From Gallibacterium trehalosifermentans (GTDB lineage: Bacteria > Pseudomonadota > Gammaproteobacteria > Enterobacterales > Pasteurellaceae), in assembly GCF_042433055.1 (NCBI RefSeq), contig NZ_JBHLWB010000001.1, positions 1 to 64,000 on the forward strand: a DNA stretch of 64,000 nt. Reading direction: 5' to 3'. The notes below the pieces were generated by a model. It was not told the origin of the DNA, did not search any database, and was given only the letters and a program-made list of their open reading frames with translations. Positions within the stretch are counted from its first letter, which is position 1; each line of letters begins with the position of its first letter. This document shows positions 1 to 8,874 of this stretch, piece by piece. Position numbers and translations under genes: made by a program.

Positions 1-419
1 AAATGGAGAGAAATGCGGAACAACTCGCTAATATCAAACGAGGAGCTTATATCTTAAAAGATTGTGCAGGCACACCTGAATTAATTCTGATTGCCACTGG
101 TTCAGAGGTAGAGTTAGCGGTAAAAGCGGCAGCGCGATTAACGGCAGAAGGTCATAACGTTCGCGTGGTTTCCATGCCAAGTACCAACGTATTTGATAAA
201 CAAGATGCCGCATATCAAGAAAGCGTATTACCAAGCAGCGTAACCAAACGTGTTGCGATAGAAGCGGGAATGAGTGATTTTTGGTACAAATATGTTGGCT
301 TATCAGGACGTGTTGTAGGTATGAATAGCTTTGGAGAGTCAGCTCCAGCGGAGGAATTGTTTAAGTTATTTGGTTTTACGGTTGATAACGTCGTCGCAAA
401 AGCGAAAGAGATTTTGTAA
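1..419 (+). CDS. tkt: Transketolase, C-terminal part (gene begins before the window)
   Basis: Transketolase is a thiamine-diphosphate enzyme of the pentose phosphate pathway that moves two-carbon units between sugar phosphates. Only about the last 138 codons are present. They cover the C-terminal domain, with the characteristic stretch ILIATGSEVELAVKA, then VRVVSMPSTNVFDKQ and the conserved end region SFGESAPAEELFKLFGFT. The reading frame is open to the window edge, so the ATG at position 3 is almost certainly an internal methionine. A hairpin follows the stop. The assignment to transketolase is secure; whether it is the tktA or tktB type cannot be told from this fragment. Confidence 0.95.
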   Translation, partial: MERNAEQLANIKRGAYILKDCAGTPELILIATGSEVELAVKAAARLTAEGHNVRVVSMPSTNVFDKQDAAYQESVLPSSVTKRVAIEAGMSDFWYKYVGLSGRVVGMNSFGESAPAEELFKLFGFTVDNVVAKAKEIL

Positions 420-445
420 TCAACATCGTTTATCGTTGAGAATGT

Positions 446-473
446 AAGGGCAGAGATTTTAAATCTGCCCTTA
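446..473. terminator. Hairpin between tkt and glmS
   Basis: TAAGGGCAGA pairs with TCTGCCCTTA around a nine-base loop, in the gap between two convergent genes. The flanks are AT-rich but there is no long T run, so it probably serves both strands with moderate efficiency. Confidence 0.6.
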
Positions 474-486
474 ATATTTACAATGA

Positions 487-2319
487 TTACTCAACTGTAA
501 CTGCTTTAGCTAAGTTTCTTGGTTGGTCAACATCGGTACCTTTAATAATTGCCACATAGTAAGAAAGTAATTGCATCGGTACGGTATAGAATATTGGTGC
601 AACTAATTCATTAACTTTTGGCATAGTAATAATTTTCATATTATCACTATCTTGGAACCCTGCTTCTGCATCAGCAAAAACATATAATTGACCGCCACGC
701 GCACGTACTTCTTCAATATTCGATTTTACTTTTTCTAATAAATCGTTATTTGGGGCAACGACGATGACTGGCATATCTGCATCAATTAACGCTAATGGTC
801 CATGTTTTAATTCACCAGCAGCATAAGCTTCTGCATGAATATATGAAATCTCTTTCAGCTTTAATGCAGCTTCCATTGCGATTGGATAAAATTCACCACG
901 CCCTAAGAATAAAGCGTTATGTTTTTCGGCAAAATCTTCGGCAAGTTTTTCAATTTGTTTATCAAAGACTAATGCTTTTTCAATGTCGGTTGGAATGTTA
1001 TTTAAAGCATGGACAATTTCACGCTCTTTTTCTGCGGAAATACTGCCGTTTAATTTACCAATCGCTACTACTAACATGAGCATAGAGACTAATTGTGTTG
1101 TGAATGCTTTGGTTGAGGCAACGCCAATTTCTACGCCAGCACGCGTCATAAAAGCCAGATCAGATTCACGAACTAATGATGAGCCAGCAACATTACAAAT
1201 TGTCATTGCTGCCATATAACCTTTTTCTTTAGCTAAGCGTAATGCGGCTAAAGTATCGGCTGTTTCACCTGATTGCGAAAGTGTGAGTAACAAGCTGTTT
1301 GGACGCGTAACAAATTTACGATAGCGGAATTCAGAAGCGATTTCTACATCACAGCTTACACCTGCTAAGGATTCAAACCAATAACGTGCTACCATACCTG
1401 AATTGTAAGAGGTACCACAGGCAACAATTTGTACATGTTTTACATTTTCTAAAATGCTTTTTGCTTTGCTGCCAATGCTTTCAATAATGACACTATCTTG
1501 TGTAATGCGACCTTCTAAAGTATTAATGATCGCCGTTGGTTGTTCGAAAATTTCCTTTTGCATAAAGTGGCGGAACTGACCTTTATCTGCGGCATCTTGT
1601 TCTAAATTAGATTCAGAAATGGTACGTTCCACTTGCTCCCCTAAGAGATTGTAAATGGTTACTTGACGGCGAGTGATCTCTGCCACATCGCCCTCTTCAA
1701 GGAAACTAAAGCGACGAGTAACATTTAATAAAGCTAATTGATCAGAAGCTAAGAAATTTTCGCCTACACCATAACCAATTACTAATGGGCTACCAGAGCG
1801 TGCCGCAATGAGATGTTCTGGCTGCTGGCGGTGCATGACCACCATACCATACGCACCAGTTAATTGGTTAACCGCTTGCTGTACAGCACGTAATAAATCT
1901 TGGCAAGATTGAAATTCCCAATGTACTAAATGGGCAATGACTTCAGTATCGGTTTGAGATGTAAATTGGTAACCACGTTGTTGCAGTTCAGCTTTAAGTT
2001 CTTGATAATTTTCAATAATTCCATTATGTACTACTGCAATATCGTCTGACATATGTGGGTGTGCATTTGCTTCTGATGGCTCACCATGCGTTGCCCAACG
2101 GGTATGTGCGATACCAGTTCCTCCCACTAAAGGTTGTTGTTCGACGGCATCGTCTAATGCTTTTACTTTGCCGACACGGCGAACACGTTGTAAATTGTGT
2201 TGGTTATCAACGACTGCTACACCAGCAGAATCATAACCACGATACTCTAAACGGTGTAAACCTTGAATTAAGATTTCTGCAACATCGCGTTGTGCGACTG
2301 CACCAACAATTCCACACAT
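487..2319 (-). CDS. glmS: Glutamine-fructose-6-phosphate aminotransferase (GlmS)
   Basis: GlmS makes glucosamine-6-phosphate from fructose-6-phosphate and glutamine, the first committed step to UDP-GlcNAc for peptidoglycan and lipid A. The 610 residues match the family length. The protein starts MCGIVGAV, so the Cys nucleophile of the glutaminase domain is residue 2 after Met removal. Two SIS sugar-isomerase domains follow (CGTSYNSG, SQSGETADT), and the C terminus is PRNLAKAVTVE. It lies 33 bp downstream of a DeoR-family regulator gene on the same strand, so the two are probably co-transcribed. glmU is not adjacent, unlike in E. coli. Confidence 0.98.
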   Translation of the reverse strand: MCGIVGAVAQRDVAEILIQGLHRLEYRGYDSAGVAVVDNQHNLQRVRRVGKVKALDDAVEQQPLVGGTGIAHTRWATHGEPSEANAHPHMSDDIAVVHNGIIENYQELKAELQQRGYQFTSQTDTEVIAHLVHWEFQSCQDLLRAVQQAVNQLTGAYGMVVMHRQQPEHLIAARSGSPLVIGYGVGENFLASDQLALLNVTRRFSFLEEGDVAEITRRQVTIYNLLGEQVERTISESNLEQDAADKGQFRHFMQKEIFEQPTAIINTLEGRITQDSVIIESIGSKAKSILENVKHVQIVACGTSYNSGMVARYWFESLAGVSCDVEIASEFRYRKFVTRPNSLLLTLSQSGETADTLAALRLAKEKGYMAAMTICNVAGSSLVRESDLAFMTRAGVEIGVASTKAFTTQLVSMLMLVVAIGKLNGSISAEKEREIVHALNNIPTDIEKALVFDKQIEKLAEDFAEKHNALFLGRGEFYPIAMEAALKLKEISYIHAEAYAAGELKHGPLALIDADMPVIVVAPNNDLLEKVKSNIEEVRARGGQLYVFADAEAGFQDSDNMKIITMPKVNELVAPIFYTVPMQLLSYYVAIIKGTDVDQPRNLAKAVTVE

Positions 2320-2352
2320 AATTTTTTCCTTTGTTGAATAGTAAAAATAACA

Positions 2353-3126
2353 TTATTTGGCAGAAGCAATGAATACTTCTACACCAAGATCTTCAATTTG
2401 TTTTTTGCTAGTTGGATCAATCTGATCATCGGTAATCAAATAATCAATCTGCTGCCATGTCAGTTCCAAATTTGGCATTTTGCGACCAATTTTTTGCGAT
2501 TCCACCATGACAATGACTTCACGAGAAACATCAGCCATAACGCGACTTAAACCAATAAGCTCATTAAAAGTCGTTGTACCACGCTGTAGATCAATCCCAT
2601 CAGCGCCAATAAATAATTGATCGAAATCATATGAACGCAATACCTGTTCGGCGATTTGCCCTTGAAAGGAGTCTGACGAAGCGTCCCAAGTACCACCTGT
2701 CATTAATAAAGTGGGTTCGTTTTCTAGTTGGCGTAGTTCAGCGGCAACATTTAATGAGTTGGTCATTACCACTAGACCTTGCTTTTTATTTAATTGACTA
2801 ATGAGGGCAGACGTCGTACTACCTGTGTCAATAATGATACGGTTATGATCGCGAATTTGTGCGGCAGCAAGCTTAGCAATCGCAAGTTTTTGTGGCGATA
2901 AGGCTTCATTCTCTTCATCATCAGCTAATGCTTCTGCTGGCATTAAAATTGCCCCACCATAACGACGGAGTAATAAACCATTTTGCTCCAAAGCAGATAA
3001 ATCCTTACGAATCGTAACTTCTGAAGTTTCAAATTGATTGACAAGCTGTTCTACGGTAACTTCCCCTTGTTTTTCAAGGCATTTTAAAATGGCATGACGA
3101 CGTTGTTTGGTATTTCGCTTACTCAT
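2353..3126 (-). CDS. DeoR-family transcriptional regulator upstream of glmS
   Basis: This is a 257-residue DeoR/GlpR-type repressor. The N-terminal winged helix-turn-helix reads RRHAILKCLEKQGEVTVEQL followed by SEVTIRKDLSALEQ. The effector domain holds the usual IIDTGSTTSALISQL and IGADGID motifs, and such proteins generally sense phosphorylated sugars. I place the start at 3126 (MSKRNTKQRRH) because the 32 residues of a longer in-frame extension look untranslated, and the TTTCG/CGAAA sites that resemble an operator would lie inside that extension. It is followed by glmS. A role in amino-sugar metabolism is inferred from position; the effector is unknown. Confidence 0.85.
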   Translation of the reverse strand: MSKRNTKQRRHAILKCLEKQGEVTVEQLVNQFETSEVTIRKDLSALEQNGLLLRRYGGAILMPAEALADDEENEALSPQKLAIAKLAAAQIRDHNRIIIDTGSTTSALISQLNKKQGLVVMTNSLNVAAELRQLENEPTLLMTGGTWDASSDSFQGQIAEQVLRSYDFDQLFIGADGIDLQRGTTTFNELIGLSRVMADVSREVIVMVESQKIGRKMPNLELTWQQIDYLITDDQIDPTSKKQIEDLGVEVFIASAK

Positions 3127-3130
3127 AATG

Positions 3131-3237
3131 TTTCGATTTGTTCTGTCTAAATTTCGGAACGAAATATAGCAAATTGTGAAAGGAATAACAAACTTTATTT
3201 TAGACAGTAAAATATTTTTCAAATTCGACTAACGAAA
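3131..3237. promoter_or_regulatory. Probable DeoR-type operator cluster (TTTCG / CGAAA)
   Basis: A perfect inverted repeat ATTTCG-GAA-CGAAAT lies at 3151-3165. Further TTTCG and CGAAA elements are at 3131-3135 and 3233-3237. They lie in the divergent promoter region of the regulator and the YvcK-family gene. DeoR-family repressors often bind repeated short elements of this kind. Binding is inferred, not shown. Confidence 0.5.
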
Positions 3238-3350
3238 GAAAGCGCGTTAAAATAACTCATTTTTGTAATAACTCATTAATATTATTCATTTTTTGATAAT
3301 AGATTAATGATGCACAGTAATTTTACTGATATAGCATAATAGGTCTGATA

Positions 3351-4325
3351 ATGGTTGTTTCTTCTGTTGTTACTCCAAATTTAAATGAAGCTCGCCGTAT
3401 TGTGGCGATTGGTGGTGGACATGGGCTAGGGCGAGTGATGTCAGCACTCAGTTTTATGCGTTCCCGTTTAACGGGGATTGTAACAACGACGGATAATGGC
3501 GGCTCAACAGGTAGAATTCGTACTGAATTTGGCGGGATTGCTTGGGGGGATTTGCGTAATTGTTTAAACCAAATTATTACCACGCCAACAACCGCTTCGG
3601 AATTATTTGAATATCGTTTTAGCGGAGAAGGGGAATTGGCTGGACATAATTTAGGCAATTTGATGTTAACTGCTTTAGAGAATATCAAAGTGCGTCCATT
3701 AGAGGGAGTAAACTTGATTCGGGAGTTACTTCATGTTGAGCCTTTTATTATTCCAATGTCAGAGAAACCCGCACAATTAGCTGCAGAGTTACATAATGGT
3801 GAAATGATTATTGGAGAAGTGAGTATTGATAATTTACAAGCGATTCCACAAAAATTAAGCATAGAGCCAGTTGTGCCTGCTACACCAGAAGCCGTAGCAG
3901 CGATTGAGCAGGCAGATATTATTTTATTAGGACCAGGAAGTTTTTTTACCAGTATTTTACCGCCATTATTGTTAGTGGAGATTAAAGCTGCTATTGCAAA
4001 GAGCCAAGCGATTAAGATTTTTATCGATAATTTAGGGGCAGAACATAGCCCATCAGCGCAATTAGATCTTGTGGCAAGAGTAAATTGGGTGAATTGTTAT
4101 CTTGGTAAATCTGTTATTGATGGGGTAATTACTGGTACGGAGATGACTTTAGCAGAACAATTTAGGCAGGAACATTGCGTTTTATCTCGCAAGTTAAATG
4201 CAGATGATGTGAGTTATCGACATGATCGTACATTATTAAGCCATGCGTTAGAAGATGTAATTGAAGCGGTAAAAATTAAGCAAAAACGCCATTCTCATAT
4301 TCACTATAGTGAGTTTGATTTTTAG
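3351..4325 (+). CDS. yvcK: YvcK/CofD-like family protein
   Basis: This 324-residue protein belongs to the YvcK family, which shares the Rossmann-like fold of 2-phospho-L-lactate transferase CofD. Visible motifs are IVAIGGGHGLGRVM near residue 22, TTDNGGSTGRIR, GDLRNCL, GHNLGNLMLTALE and GPGSFFTSILPPLLL. The B. subtilis member (YvcK, renamed GlmR) binds UDP-GlcNAc and stimulates GlmS; the E. coli homologue is YbhK. Here the gene is transcribed away from a DeoR-family regulator and glmS, so a link to amino-sugar supply is attractive, but this is inference. The ATG has only a weak ribosome-binding site. Confidence 0.88.
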   Translation: MVVSSVVTPNLNEARRIVAIGGGHGLGRVMSALSFMRSRLTGIVTTTDNGGSTGRIRTEFGGIAWGDLRNCLNQIITTPTTASELFEYRFSGEGELAGHNLGNLMLTALENIKVRPLEGVNLIRELLHVEPFIIPMSEKPAQLAAELHNGEMIIGEVSIDNLQAIPQKLSIEPVVPATPEAVAAIEQADIILLGPGSFFTSILPPLLLVEIKAAIAKSQAIKIFIDNLGAEHSPSAQLDLVARVNWVNCYLGKSVIDGVITGTEMTLAEQFRQEHCVLSRKLNADDVSYRHDRTLLSHALEDVIEAVKIKQKRHSHIHYSEFDF

Positions 4326-4348
4326 CCTGTAATGTGTTTATAAAAAAT

Positions 4349-4375
4349 AATCCCGCAAAAGATTTTTACGGGATT
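4349..4375. terminator. Terminator after the YvcK-family gene
   Basis: AATCCCG pairs with CGGGATT, and the stem is extended inward by A:T pairs. It lies 24 bp after the stop codon, between convergent genes. Confidence 0.65.
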
Positions 4376-4424
4376 ACCAATTTGTTTTTATTTTGGCTAA
4401 TTGATTTAGATTAGGTAAGTAAAT

Positions 4425-4441
4425 CTTAGCTTGTTGCTAAG
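4425..4441 (-). terminator. Small hairpin after the NSS transporter gene
   Basis: CTTAGC-TTGTT-GCTAAG lies just past the stop of the minus-strand transporter gene. The stem is only six base pairs and the T tract is poor, so it is a weak candidate. Confidence 0.35.
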
Positions 4442-4445
4442 AAAC

Positions 4446-5810
4446 TCAAAGTAAATTACTGATAAAAATGACAATAATGACAAGAGGGACAATAAATTTT
4501 ACGTAATTAAACCACCATGTTGCTAATTTTGAGTTCGTTGCTAAATGCAACTCTTTTTTTGCCTCTTCTTTCATGACATAACCAACAAAAATCGCACAGC
4601 ATAAAGCGGTTAGCATAAAGAGAATATTGCCACTGATAAAATCAAAGGCATCAAAGATATTCTTGCCAAATAGTTGAATATGATGCCATGGACCATAGCT
4701 TAAAATGGACGGCACATTTCCTAATACAAAAATGCCCCCTAGTACAAAGAAAATGGCTAAACGGCGGTTGATTTTTGTTTTTTCTTGGAGAGCAGTAATA
4801 AGAACTTCATAAATCGTTAATGAAGTTGTGAGTGCTGCAATGAGTAGTAAGCTAAAGAAAATAATCGCAAAAAACTTGCCCGCCCACATATGAGAGAACA
4901 CTATTGGTAAACTTTGAAATACCAATGTTGGACCTGAATTAGGGGCGATACCAAACGTAAAAAGAGAGGGAAAAATCATAAAACCAGCTAGCACGGCAAT
5001 AATCGTGTTCACAAAACCAGTAATCACTGCAGTTTGTACTAAATTTTCTCCTTTTTTCAAATAGCTAGATAGCGTAACGATCACACCAAAACCAAGACTT
5101 AACGCAAAAAAGACCTGTCCTAAGACAAAAACGAATAACTGAGGAGTGATTTTGTAAAAATCGGGTTTTAAATAAAATACGATCCCTTCCCATGCGCCTG
5201 GAAGTGTGATATTACGGATTACCATACAGATTAAAAAGATAAATAGTAATGGCATGAGATATTTAACAGATTTTTCAATCCCATCAATCACCCCTTTTAC
5301 TAAAATAATGTAATTGACCAATACAAAAAGAAAGGTATAAAAACTGATGAGGGCAGGGCTATCCATTATTGTTGTTTGGAAAAAATTTTTGGTGAGATCA
5401 GCGGTAATTGGCTGGCTAATATCTAAACTCCCACTCACTAAGCTAACAATATAATTAATGACCCAGCCACCAAGTACCATATAGTACGCCATAATACAAA
5501 AGGAACCGAGCATACTCAGATAACCGACTAATTTCCAAACAGAGGGAATCGGTTTGTGATGGATCTTGCCACCAAAAGCATCAATCGCATTGACTCGAAT
5601 ACGGCGACCAATAACATTTTCTACTAAAATCATGGGAATGCCGATGAGAACCATAGCGATACAAAAAAGGAATACATAAGCTCCGCCACCATTTTCACCT
5701 ACTAAATAAGGGAAACGCCAAGTAGCGCCAAAGCCTACGGTTGCTCCCGCAACAGTGAGTATATAAGTCAGTCGGCTAGACCAAGTTTGTCTTTCAGTTG
5801 AGTTTGTCAT
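4446..5810 (-). CDS. Sodium-dependent transporter, NSS/SNF family
   Basis: This 454-residue polytopic membrane protein belongs to the neurotransmitter:sodium symporter family. The hallmark first helix is GATVGFGATWRFPYLVGENGG, where unwound Gly residues bind Na+ and substrate. About eleven or twelve hydrophobic segments follow. Bacterial members import amino acids or related compounds with Na+; the substrate cannot be read from the sequence. The gene begins 12 bp after nth in the same direction, at the end of the rnf operon, an order also known in H. influenzae. The sodium or proton gradient that Rnf maintains could power it. Confidence 0.9.
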   Translation of the reverse strand: MTNSTERQTWSSRLTYILTVAGATVGFGATWRFPYLVGENGGGAYVFLFCIAMVLIGIPMILVENVIGRRIRVNAIDAFGGKIHHKPIPSVWKLVGYLSMLGSFCIMAYYMVLGGWVINYIVSLVSGSLDISQPITADLTKNFFQTTIMDSPALISFYTFLFVLVNYIILVKGVIDGIEKSVKYLMPLLFIFLICMVIRNITLPGAWEGIVFYLKPDFYKITPQLFVFVLGQVFFALSLGFGVIVTLSSYLKKGENLVQTAVITGFVNTIIAVLAGFMIFPSLFTFGIAPNSGPTLVFQSLPIVFSHMWAGKFFAIIFFSLLLIAALTTSLTIYEVLITALQEKTKINRRLAIFFVLGGIFVLGNVPSILSYGPWHHIQLFGKNIFDAFDFISGNILFMLTALCCAIFVGYVMKEEAKKELHLATNSKLATWWFNYVKFIVPLVIIVIFISNLL

Positions 5811-5822
5811 TAAACTCTTCTC

Positions 5823-6464
5823 CTATTTTAAATATTCTGTTTTATCTTTAAATTCGCAGAGATCCTCAATCAAGCAGGCTCCACAACGAGGTTTGCGCGC
5901 AATACAGGTATAGCGTCCATGTAAAATTAACCAGTGGTGGACATCGACTTTAAATTCATTTGGCACAACTTTGAGTAATTTTTGCTCTACTGCGATGACA
6001 TCTTTACCTGGTGCAAATCCAGTACGATTAGATACGCGAAAAATATGGGTATCTACAGCAATGGTAGGCCAGCCAAAAGCCGTATTTAATACAACATTGG
6101 CGGTTTTACGTCCAACCCCAGCAAGTGATTCCAGTGCTTCGCGGGATTCAGGTACTTCACCATTATATTTTTCGACCAAATCTCGGCAGGTTTTTATAAT
6201 ATTTTCTGCCTTGCTATTATATAAACCAATCGTTTTGATATAACTTTTTAAACCATCAAGTCCAAGGTCGAGAATAGCCTGTGGGGTATTAGCAACTGGA
6301 AATAGTTTAGCCGTTGCTTTATTTACACCAACATCTGTCGCTTGAGCGGATAGAATCACTGCAATGAGTAATTCAAATGGTGAATTATATTGTAGCTCTG
6401 TTGTTGGCTGTGGATTAGCTGCACGTAAACGTGTCAGAATTTCAACTCTTTTCTGCTGGTTCAT
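5823..6464 (-). CDS. nth: Endonuclease III
   Basis: Endonuclease III is a DNA glycosylase/AP lyase that removes oxidised pyrimidines in base excision repair. All family signatures are present in its 213 residues. The helix-hairpin-helix LAGVGRKTANVV carries the catalytic Lys120, VDTH carries Asp138, and a C-terminal 4Fe-4S motif Cys-x6-Cys-x2-Cys-x5-Cys lies within CIARKPRCGACLIEDLC. Its start codon overlaps the stop of rnfE. This rnf-nth linkage is typical of gammaproteobacteria. Confidence 0.97.
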   Translation of the reverse strand: MNQQKRVEILTRLRAANPQPTTELQYNSPFELLIAVILSAQATDVGVNKATAKLFPVANTPQAILDLGLDGLKSYIKTIGLYNSKAENIIKTCRDLVEKYNGEVPESREALESLAGVGRKTANVVLNTAFGWPTIAVDTHIFRVSNRTGFAPGKDVIAVEQKLLKVVPNEFKVDVHHWLILHGRYTCIARKPRCGACLIEDLCEFKDKTEYLK

Positions 6465-7147
6465 TATTTTTTCCGATCAATGATATTTTTCAGTGCTAAT
6501 AATGCACCTAAACCTAAGAATGCACCTGGTGGCAGAATGGCTAATAGAAAATGGCTGTCTGTGTGGAAAAGTGTAATTTTTAAGGCTTTTGCAGATTCGC
6601 CAAATAAATTTTCCATACCACTCAACAATGTCCCGTTACCAATCGCTTCACGTAATGCGCCCAGTGCCACTAAACTTAATGTCATTCCCAACCCCATTGA
6701 AAAACCGTCAAACATCGAATGGAATACTGGATTTTTCGACGCATATGCCTCTGCACGTCCGATGACGATACAGTTAGTTACAATTAACGGAATAAAGATA
6801 CCAAGTGATTGATAAAGTGAATAGGTGTAGGCGTTCATCACTAACTGTACAATCGTTACCGTAGAGGCAATGATCATAACGTAAATTGGGATACGGATTG
6901 CCTTAGGAATAAGATGGCGACATAACGAAACGACCGTATTGGTGCAAGTTAAGACTAATAAAGTAGCCAATCCTAAACCTAACGCATTGGCAACGGTATT
7001 AGATACGGCTAATAAAGGACAAAGCCCTAATAACTGTACTAATGTTGAGTTGTTTTTCCAGATACCTTGCCAAAACAAAGTTTTCCAGACAGACGTTTTG
7101 CCTTGTTGTTCGGGTAATGTATCTACTATTGATGTTCCATGATTCAT
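6464..7147 (-). CDS. rnfE: Rnf electron-transport complex subunit E
   Basis: RnfE (RsxE) is one of the two paralogous inner-membrane subunits (A and E) of the Rnf complex, which couples ferredoxin/NADH electron transfer to ion movement. It has about six hydrophobic helices and the conserved LVQLLGLCPLLAVSNT, whose Cys helps hold an iron-sulfur centre in the membrane. I place the start at 7147 (MNHGTSIVDTL, 227 residues) because GGGAAG lies at good spacing before it. An upstream extension would run into rnfG and is not needed to match family length. Confidence 0.95.
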   Translation of the reverse strand: MNHGTSIVDTLPEQQGKTSVWKTLFWQGIWKNNSTLVQLLGLCPLLAVSNTVANALGLGLATLLVLTCTNTVVSLCRHLIPKAIRIPIYVMIIASTVTIVQLVMNAYTYSLYQSLGIFIPLIVTNCIVIGRAEAYASKNPVFHSMFDGFSMGLGMTLSLVALGALREAIGNGTLLSGMENLFGESAKALKITLFHTDSHFLLAILPPGAFLGLGALLALKNIIDRKK

Positions 7148-7160
7148 AATGATCTTCCCG

Positions 7161-7793
7161 TTATTGGCATCGAGTAAATTGTTCTGCATTAAAAGTAAAT
7201 GGTTGAGCGAAAAATTGTAGCAAGCCTTTTTTTACAGCATTCACAACGGCTCGAGGCGTAATAGTGGCGCCAGTAAATTGGTCAAAATTACCTCCGTCTT
7301 TTTTTACTGCCCATTTATCACTTTCTTCTAGTTTAAAGATTTTATTCGTGAACGCATAAATCCAGTTTGATAAGCGAGTTTCAATTTTATCACCTAACCC
7401 TGGTGTTTCATGATGTTCCAATACTCGCACGCCTAATACCTTCCCAGCTGGTGTTACTGCTACTAAGATACGAATATTGCCTGAATAACCATCAGGGGCG
7501 GTGGTTTCAAATAAATAGGCGACAATATTTTCTTGTTTTTTGGCTAAATATAAGCGAGAAATATGTTGTAAATGGCTGCTCTCTTTAGGGTGATAACAGG
7601 CAGAGAGTAGGTTATTTTCAGCAAAATTTTGCGGTAGTACTTCTGCCAATAATTGGCGCTGCTGGTTTTCCATTGCATGCTGAATACGCTCTTGCGTTAA
7701 TAGATATATTCCTAATGTGATTAGGGTACAAATTAATGCAACTAAGCCTAGAATTAAAGCGTAATTAATGGTTGTACGTTTAATGGTTGCCAT
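7161..7793 (-). CDS. rnfG: Rnf complex flavin subunit G
   Basis: RnfG is a membrane-anchored flavoprotein of the Rnf complex with covalently bound FMN. The protein has one N-terminal membrane helix (INYALILGLVALICTLITLG) and a soluble FMN-binding domain. Near the C terminus, FTGATITPRAVVNAV contains the flavinylation motif, in which the second Thr of the GATxT core carries FMN. The start at 7793 (MATIKRTT, 210 residues) follows AAGGAG. A longer frame to 7841 overlaps rnfD and looks unused. Confidence 0.95.
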   Translation of the reverse strand: MATIKRTTINYALILGLVALICTLITLGIYLLTQERIQHAMENQQRQLLAEVLPQNFAENNLLSACYHPKESSHLQHISRLYLAKKQENIVAYLFETTAPDGYSGNIRILVAVTPAGKVLGVRVLEHHETPGLGDKIETRLSNWIYAFTNKIFKLEESDKWAVKKDGGNFDQFTGATITPRAVVNAVKKGLLQFFAQPFTFNAEQFTRCQ

Positions 7794-7803
7794 TAGGTTC
7801 TCC

Positions 7804-8874
7804 TTAACGACCGTATAGGCGAGGTCGAGTATAGTGATCAATTAATGGCACACAAATATTACTGAGTAAGACAGCAAATGCAACGCCATCTGGATAACCA
7901 CCATAAAAACGAATCACATAAAGTAAGATCCCGACTAATACACCAAAATAGAGTTTTCCTTTGGGAGTGATGGAAGCCGTAACAGGATCGGTTGCAATAA
8001 AGAACGCGCCGAACATGGTTGCACCAGAGAATAATTGCCATAATGGTGAAGGGAAAGTGGCAGGTGCAAATAACCAAGTAGCGGTGCTAAATAAGGTTAA
8101 GGTAGCTAATAATGCAGCGGGAATTTGCCAGTGAATGATCTTTTTCCAGATTAAAAATAATCCACCAAGTAAGAATGCGAGATTGACTTGCCACCAACCA
8201 ATTCCCATTGGAACAGTGAGGTATTGTTGCCAATCTGAATGTTGGAATATTGGCGAAGTAGCGATCTGGGTTAATTCAAAATGATTTTTGCTGCCTGTTT
8301 TCACACTGTCTAATGGTGTAGCTTGTGTTACGCCATCGATTGTAGAGGTGAGTTGATGTAAATTATAACCATCACTGCTTACACCTTGGAAAATCAAAAG
8401 ATACGCATCACGAAAGGTAGTGGGTTCCAGTAATAAATGGTTTGGTAATGCCCACGCTGTCATTTGTGCAGGAAATGACACCAATAAAATGGCATAGCCA
8501 ACCATTGCTGGATTAAATGGGTTTTGTCCTAAACCACCATAAACGTGCTTACCTAGCATTACCGCACAGAAAATCCCAAGCAAAATCAACCAATAAGGGG
8601 CGTAAGGTGGAATGGCAACTGCTAAGATTAATGCTGTTAATACGACACTAAAATCGGATAAATCCTGCCAATGGCGTTTACCGCGTAGTTTTGTTACCCC
8701 CCATTCAAGTAATATTGCAAAACTGACAGCTAAGGCAATTTGGATAAGTGTTCCAAAGCCAAAATAGTAGATTTGTACAATGATAGCAGGGATCATCGCA
8801 ACGATAACCCAAAGCATAACTTTCGTCGTTAAACTGGTGGAATGAACGTGTGGTGAACTGGCTATTCTAAACAT
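7804..8874 (-). CDS. rnfD: Rnf complex flavin subunit D
   Basis: RnfD is a polytopic inner-membrane subunit with covalent FMN, and resembles NqrB. The 356 residues contain about nine hydrophobic segments. QATPLD provides the Thr of the flavin-attachment motif, in the periplasmic stretch after DGVT. The start overlaps the end of rnfC by eight bases, consistent with translational coupling in the operon. Nothing is missing compared with the family. Confidence 0.95.
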   Translation of the reverse strand: MFRIASSPHVHSTSLTTKVMLWVIVAMIPAIIVQIYYFGFGTLIQIALAVSFAILLEWGVTKLRGKRHWQDLSDFSVVLTALILAVAIPPYAPYWLILLGIFCAVMLGKHVYGGLGQNPFNPAMVGYAILLVSFPAQMTAWALPNHLLLEPTTFRDAYLLIFQGVSSDGYNLHQLTSTIDGVTQATPLDSVKTGSKNHFELTQIATSPIFQHSDWQQYLTVPMGIGWWQVNLAFLLGGLFLIWKKIIHWQIPAALLATLTLFSTATWLFAPATFPSPLWQLFSGATMFGAFFIATDPVTASITPKGKLYFGVLVGILLYVIRFYGGYPDGVAFAVLLSNICVPLIDHYTRPRLYGR

